From: Lethocerus indicus
Taxonomy: Eukaryota > Arthropoda > Insecta > Hemiptera > Belostomatidae
NCBI GenBank assembly: GCA_019843655.1
Contig: JACDQD010000010.1
Location: forward strand, 9,531,637 to 9,595,636
DNA length: 64,000 nt
Direction of reading: 5' to 3'
The translations under genes and the position numbers were made by a program. Position 1 is the stretch's first letter. Each line of letters starts with the position of its first letter. This document shows positions 43,701-49,700 of this stretch, piece after piece. The notes under the pieces were generated by a model. The model was not told the origin of the DNA and did not search any database. It worked only from the letters and a program-made list of their open reading frames with translations.

Positions 43701-46700
43701 TCCTCGGCTCCCCGGGAGTCGGCAAAACAGGTTAGCTCAATACCAACTTTCTAATTATAACATACACTCCTTAGAATACATAAATATCGTAATCACTGCA
43801 CTAGGTTCCACGCTATGCATGCCTTGAACAATTATATTTCAGAACAACCGGACGAGTGAATGAACTATATTATATATTAAAGTAAAAACTATATTGATTC
43901 TAGTGCCAGTGTGATAACAATCATCGGTTTAACATACCAGTTTTGTGGTCTGCGAGGGGTTGGAATACCGTAGATTTCGTGTGTTTCCGTCTCCTCTCGC
44001 TGGTCTGTTCTTTTGCCAGACCGGTTTCGGCCGCTCGCCATCTTCAGTAGCGCTGTTTGGTCACTTTGGCACTTTGGATGTTTCTTGGGCATCCCCACTG
44101 CACACTGTCACTGTCGCTTGTACTGTCAATCTCACAAACTTCCTATTTTATTGCGACGTAATACCTCGCCGCTTATAAACTTGTCCCAAGTACAAGTGCA
44201 GTGAGGATGCCCGAAAAACCAAAGTGACCAATAGCGACTAACGCCGCTGCTGAAGACGGCGAGCAAAAGACCAAACCGGCGAGAGGAGACAAAAACACAA
44301 AAAATCTACAATAATCATCGGTCTTTTTTAACTCCTGTCGATTATCTGGTCCTCAGATGAATCATTTTACGCTGCCAGAAGGCCTAGTTGCCCAGTGGGC
44401 ATCACGTCCGAATTGTAGAAAGTAAATCGAGTACTTAATTCCGCTGTCGGCTAGATATAATGCTGCCGACATAAGGCGACGGTTTCGGCTTCTCGCCATC
44501 GTTACTAGTTAGTTTCAGGAGCCGATGAATATTAGTGTCCTTCTGTTACCTGTTGTTGTTGGGCGTGTACTTGATATTGATGACGATCGCAGGACGACCC
44601 GAAAGGACCCACCCAAGTAGCGGGCTACCGGTGACTCTTGGAGTAACCGAGAACCGGTTTATCCCCTCGCTGGATGGAATCGAGGCGAAAAATTGAACTG
44701 CAGATTATATTACGTACCCGGGTTGACTCACTGTTGCCAACCTACGGTATCGAAAAGGGCTCCGAATCGCCCCTCATTTCGTCTATAACGGGCCCAGACT
44801 CAGTATTTCTGTTTTAAGGCTCACAGAAATCGGTCTGGAATGGGGACCTAGAATCGTACCGTCACGGATAAACAGCTCAAACTGCTTCATACCCTTGGAA
44901 CACTTGTTTCGAAGCCTAATTGAAGGCAGGACCGAGAACCTGTTCTTACACGGTTATTACTTACCCCCATTATTATCTAGAGAATTTTGAGAACCTACGC
45001 TTTTGTTGCCGCTGCCCCAAATCGGTTTAGAAAATACTCTTTTCGTAATGGATGAAACGCCCGTTACGTGCAACAAACGGCGAACGAAGATCGAAAATTG
45101 AGAAATAAGAAAAGTTTACCTGACGTACTGTCGGCCCTTACAAAGAATGAAACCGGTCTATATGAATTGAGTACTCGATTACACCGGTAGACTGCGCACA
45201 ATTTGCATAAACGAGGTAGGCGGAATGAAGCTTTCGGTTGTTCGGTTTGAATCGTCGTTTCGACACCTGCCCTCGAATTCGATGATGCCATTCGATTTTT
45301 AATTTCCTCCCAATTCAGCCCCATTCCGCCGGCTGACGGTTTTATCGCGATGCACCTCATTTGAAAATGACCTATCCTCCGAATTGGACCCGCCTCTGTA
45401 ACTCTCAATAGCGCATAGACTCGGAAGGTCGGCTTACACCGAAATACTAAACTGAATATTTGATTATTTAAACTAGAACAATTTAGGTAGGAACGTGCCG
45501 CTACTTGTGCGACAGTTCATCCGAAAAAGTAATTCGGCCCTTTTGGAACGGTGTCAGAAAATGTGGACGGGGGAGGCGGCGGGTTACCAGAGGTCAAGAC
45601 CTGAAAGAAAAAAAAAAAGTGAAAGCTCTTTCTAGACCAATAGCTACACATAAATCACTGCCGGTCTCTATTGTCAGACTGTATAAAAACAGAATCCTCC
45701 TTTCTCCATTCTGGAGGCCCGAACAGTCAATACCGGCCGCCCGGTTAAACCGAGTTGGCACCGGGTATTGAATCAACACTTTAAATGAGGAACGCCTAAT
45801 AGCTCTGCTGCCAAATATTTCTGAGGCATTAACCGCGTTGCCAAAAATAATTGAAATGTTCCATCATCGGAATTAAAAATTGAAAGAGAAAAACAGAACG
45901 GGTAGACTGAAATTAAACCGGCTCCCGATTAACGGAGCGTGCTGGGGTATTCAAAGCGTGCTCGATTAATATCAAAGGAATGATAACGACTTAGAGTTCT
46001 ATTAAGCTGTTCTTCTTTTAAATGCTTTTCGCGATAAAACAACTTTTTGGTTTTTTACCGTGGTCAGTAGCAGACATTACGTTACAGGAGCAACGTCTCG
46101 AGAGTCTTTACATCTCTATTGGGTATTATTTCAATGTTTGCATTGAGTTTCCTGAAAGTATACGAAGGCGAATGTGGCCGGTTTCAGTTTATTTTCTTGT
46201 CTATAAACAAGTTTATTTTGTTGTCGATCAGATTTGGTTTTTTACCGATTCTTGAATCCTTGTATTTTCTAGATGCGGACAATTGGACAAATACCGGTGT
46301 CAAATTTGAAATCAACAGAATATAATCTCAAAATTGTGAAATCCGCATAATCAGCACAATCGAGGGTTAAAATGCAGAATAGGGGGCCCCACTGATAACC
46401 TAATAGGCGAAGTTATATATCGATATCTGTTTCATTCGATATCGTGACGTACGCTGGAGGCGACTGTTTTTTATTATTATTATTTTGCTTATAGAAGCAT
46501 GACGTCTTTTGTGGGTATGGGAAGGTGGAGACTGTATTTTTTCACATGATTTAGATATGTACGAATCTTTGATTGGTCGCGAGAGAGTATGCGTGAATGG
46601 TAATTTATTGGAAGAACCCAGTTGATATTAGTTAAATTACAAAATTGAACCTTTTGTACAATTGATTGGGCGAAGGTTATAACAACGGTTGAAATAGACA

Positions 46701-49700
46701 AGTCACGATATCGAAAGGAACAGATATCGATATATAACCTCGCCTATTGGGTTATCAGTGCCCCCCCCCCCCATTCTGCGTTTTAACCCAATCGAGATAT
46801 TGTATCTCAGGAAGGCCGTCAGTCTGGAAAAGTGTAACAAGTGTTGTTACACTTGCTGAGAGTGATGCGGACGTGAAAGAATGAATAGAAATTCATCCGA
46901 GCCCAATCACAATTTCTCCAATCTACTTCGTCGACCGTAAAATACTGGACCCCGTACACACCGGGTACGGATTTAATTATAAATCGATAATTTTGTACGT
47001 ATGAAGTCGGCAAGCGCTGCTGGTATTATACAATACAAAAACAAGATTCTGTGGGGACGTCCCACTGACCCCAATCTCTTCGCCTCCTCCTCCTCCTCCT
47101 CCTCTATATATAGCGCCGACAGTTTCTCAGATGTTGAGAATTTATAGGGGGCTACCTTCTAGACCGGCTGTGGGCTGTAGTTGGCAACTCTTGGACCTAT
47201 ATTACGTCCAGTAATAATTTTCTAAACATCAAAAATTTAAAAAAAAACAAAAACGAACGCGTATCAATTGAGATCATGGTTAAAATACAGAATAGCCCCC
47301 CCCCCCACTGATGAGGTTATATATCGATATCTGTTCCATTCTATATCGTGACATCTATTTCAACCGTTGTTATAACCTTCGCCCAATCAATTGTACAAAA
47401 GGTTCAATTTTGTAATTTAACTAATATCAACTGGCTTCTTCCAATAAATTATCCGGTCTGAGAGACGTATTCTTTTCGCATTCAGGACACACATACTCTC
47501 TCGCGACCAATCCAAGATTCGTGCATATCTAAATCACTCTTTCCCGACTCTCATACCTAAAACTGGTGAAAAAATACAGACCTTTCCATACCCACAAAAG
47601 ACGTCATGCTTCTATAAGCAAAATAGTAGTAATAATAATAAAAAAAACAGTCGCCTCCAGCGTACGTGACGATATCGAATGAAACAGATATAACCTAGCC
47701 TATTATGTTATCAGTGGGGGCCCCTATTCTGAATTTTAACCGAGCTCATCTATTTCAAACGAAAAAATACGTTATAAAAACAGTGCTGGCGTTTTTCGCT
47801 ACTGAGCTGCGCTCTGGTGCACAATATCCGAAACTATTTATACCTTTGAAGGGTATTTTATTTTATCAATATTTCTTCCGCTAATAAACTCAAAATGTAA
47901 ATTAAATTACGAAGCCGGTCAATCGTAGAAAACCTGTTTTCTGAAATTACCTTCCCGTTCAAAATCTCTGTTTCTGTTTTTCTAACGTGAAACAAAAATT
48001 GTGTAACCTATTTTGTAGGCTGTGGTCCTAGTCCCAAACAATTCGTATTAATATTCACGCATAGAGCATAGAGAATATTAATGTTTGACGATTAATTTTT
48101 CATTAGGCTTTAATAATGCTAGCAACTCTGGTAGCCGGTGGATTTCACAGGGACTTTTCTCATATGCAATATTAAAAATGATCTGCTACCATTTACCAGT
48201 CTATGCCGAGAATAATCCTTAATATAATCGTTTTATTGTCTCCATATCGCTGTTTTTTTATTAATTCTTCTTTAATTTTTTTTATTGCAGCACTGACAGT
48301 ACGATTTCTTACCAAGAGGTACATCGGCGAATATGACCACCAAGCAGGTAAATACTGTCTCTGATATTGTGTCATTCGAAAAAAATATTGCCACGAATTA
48401 AAAATTGTGAGATAAACTTGTATTTTATGACGCTGGCTCTGAATTATTGGGTAAAAAATTATGACATTCAAGTAATAAGTACTGTAATCTGTATTACAAT
48501 TAGCGCTCACCTTCTGAAAGATTTATTCGGTTTCTGCTGCAATCTATTCCAGTGTAACTCTCTTAGCCCGGCCATCCCATCTGGCAATGTTTCAGCTTTC
48601 CATTGCACTATATTTGATTTTCTTGAAAGAAAAAAAAAAAAATAAATCGTATATCTAATATCTGGGTCATATTTACAATAATCCCTGTTACGACAAGGCG
48701 AAGTTGTGAAACGTCGTATAGCGATTTAACTTTAATAATTTTGTTCTTTTTTTCCCCAGAGATGAAATACAAGCACGAGGTCCTCGTCGATGGCGAACCC
48801 GTCCTCTTTGAGATATTGGACACGTGTCCCAAGGTGAGTTTATAAATTCCCGAAATGTAGGATTATCGAATGCACATAATTTTTTTTGGCGATTTCTCTT
48901 TCGGTACAATAATAATTCCGTTTAACATACCTGTTTTGTGGTTTGCGAGGGGTTGGTAATTTTCGTATGGTAGAATTTCGAAATGGTAGATTTGTTGTGT
49001 TTCTGTCTCCTCTTGCCGGTTCGGTCTTTTGCTAGACCGGTTTCGGCCATCTTCAGTGGCGGTGTTAGTCACTATTTTGGATGTTTTTGGGCATCCTCAC
49101 CGCACTGTCACTGTCACTTGTACTGTCCAAGTATTGTCACAGTATAAGTCTAGCAAAAGACCCACAACCGGCGAGAGGAGACAGAAACACCAAAAACCTA
49201 CTATATTCCAACCCCTCGCGGACCACAAAACAGGTAAGTTAAACTACTTTATCTGAGGTTACATTTTTTGTTTTTAAATATCCACCCCCATACGCGTCTC
49301 AAAAGAACAGACCTTAACCGCAAATTTGGACTGCTGAGACCTCTATTGAAAAAGACATCAAAACTGACAGTAGACAACAAACTTACAATTTACAAAACCA
49401 TTTTAAAACCGACACGGACTTACGGAATAGAGCTATGGGGTTCCGCTAAGAAATCCAACATCGCCTCGCATGCAGGAGATTCCAACCAAAAGTCCCTTCG
49501 TACCATCCTTAATGTTCCCCGGTATGTTTCTAACCGAACAATCCATAATGACCTCAACATACCTACAGTCGGACAAAAATCACGCTTCCTTAAATTCCAC
49601 TCCCGCCTCTCTCCACATCCAAATCCACTCGTTCAGTTCCTTTCCTCTTCTACCCATCCGCTATCCCCACCACGACGGCTTAAACGCCACTGGCCCAGAG

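Larger units (their letters stand above)
44313..48290. other. GTPase intron after the P-loop exon
   Basis: After foldback copy 6 the intron contains another degenerate foldback core near 44.49 kb (ttcggcttctcgccatcgtt), then unique sequence, then the inverted pair of hAT MITEs. No exon seen. Confidence 0.5.
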
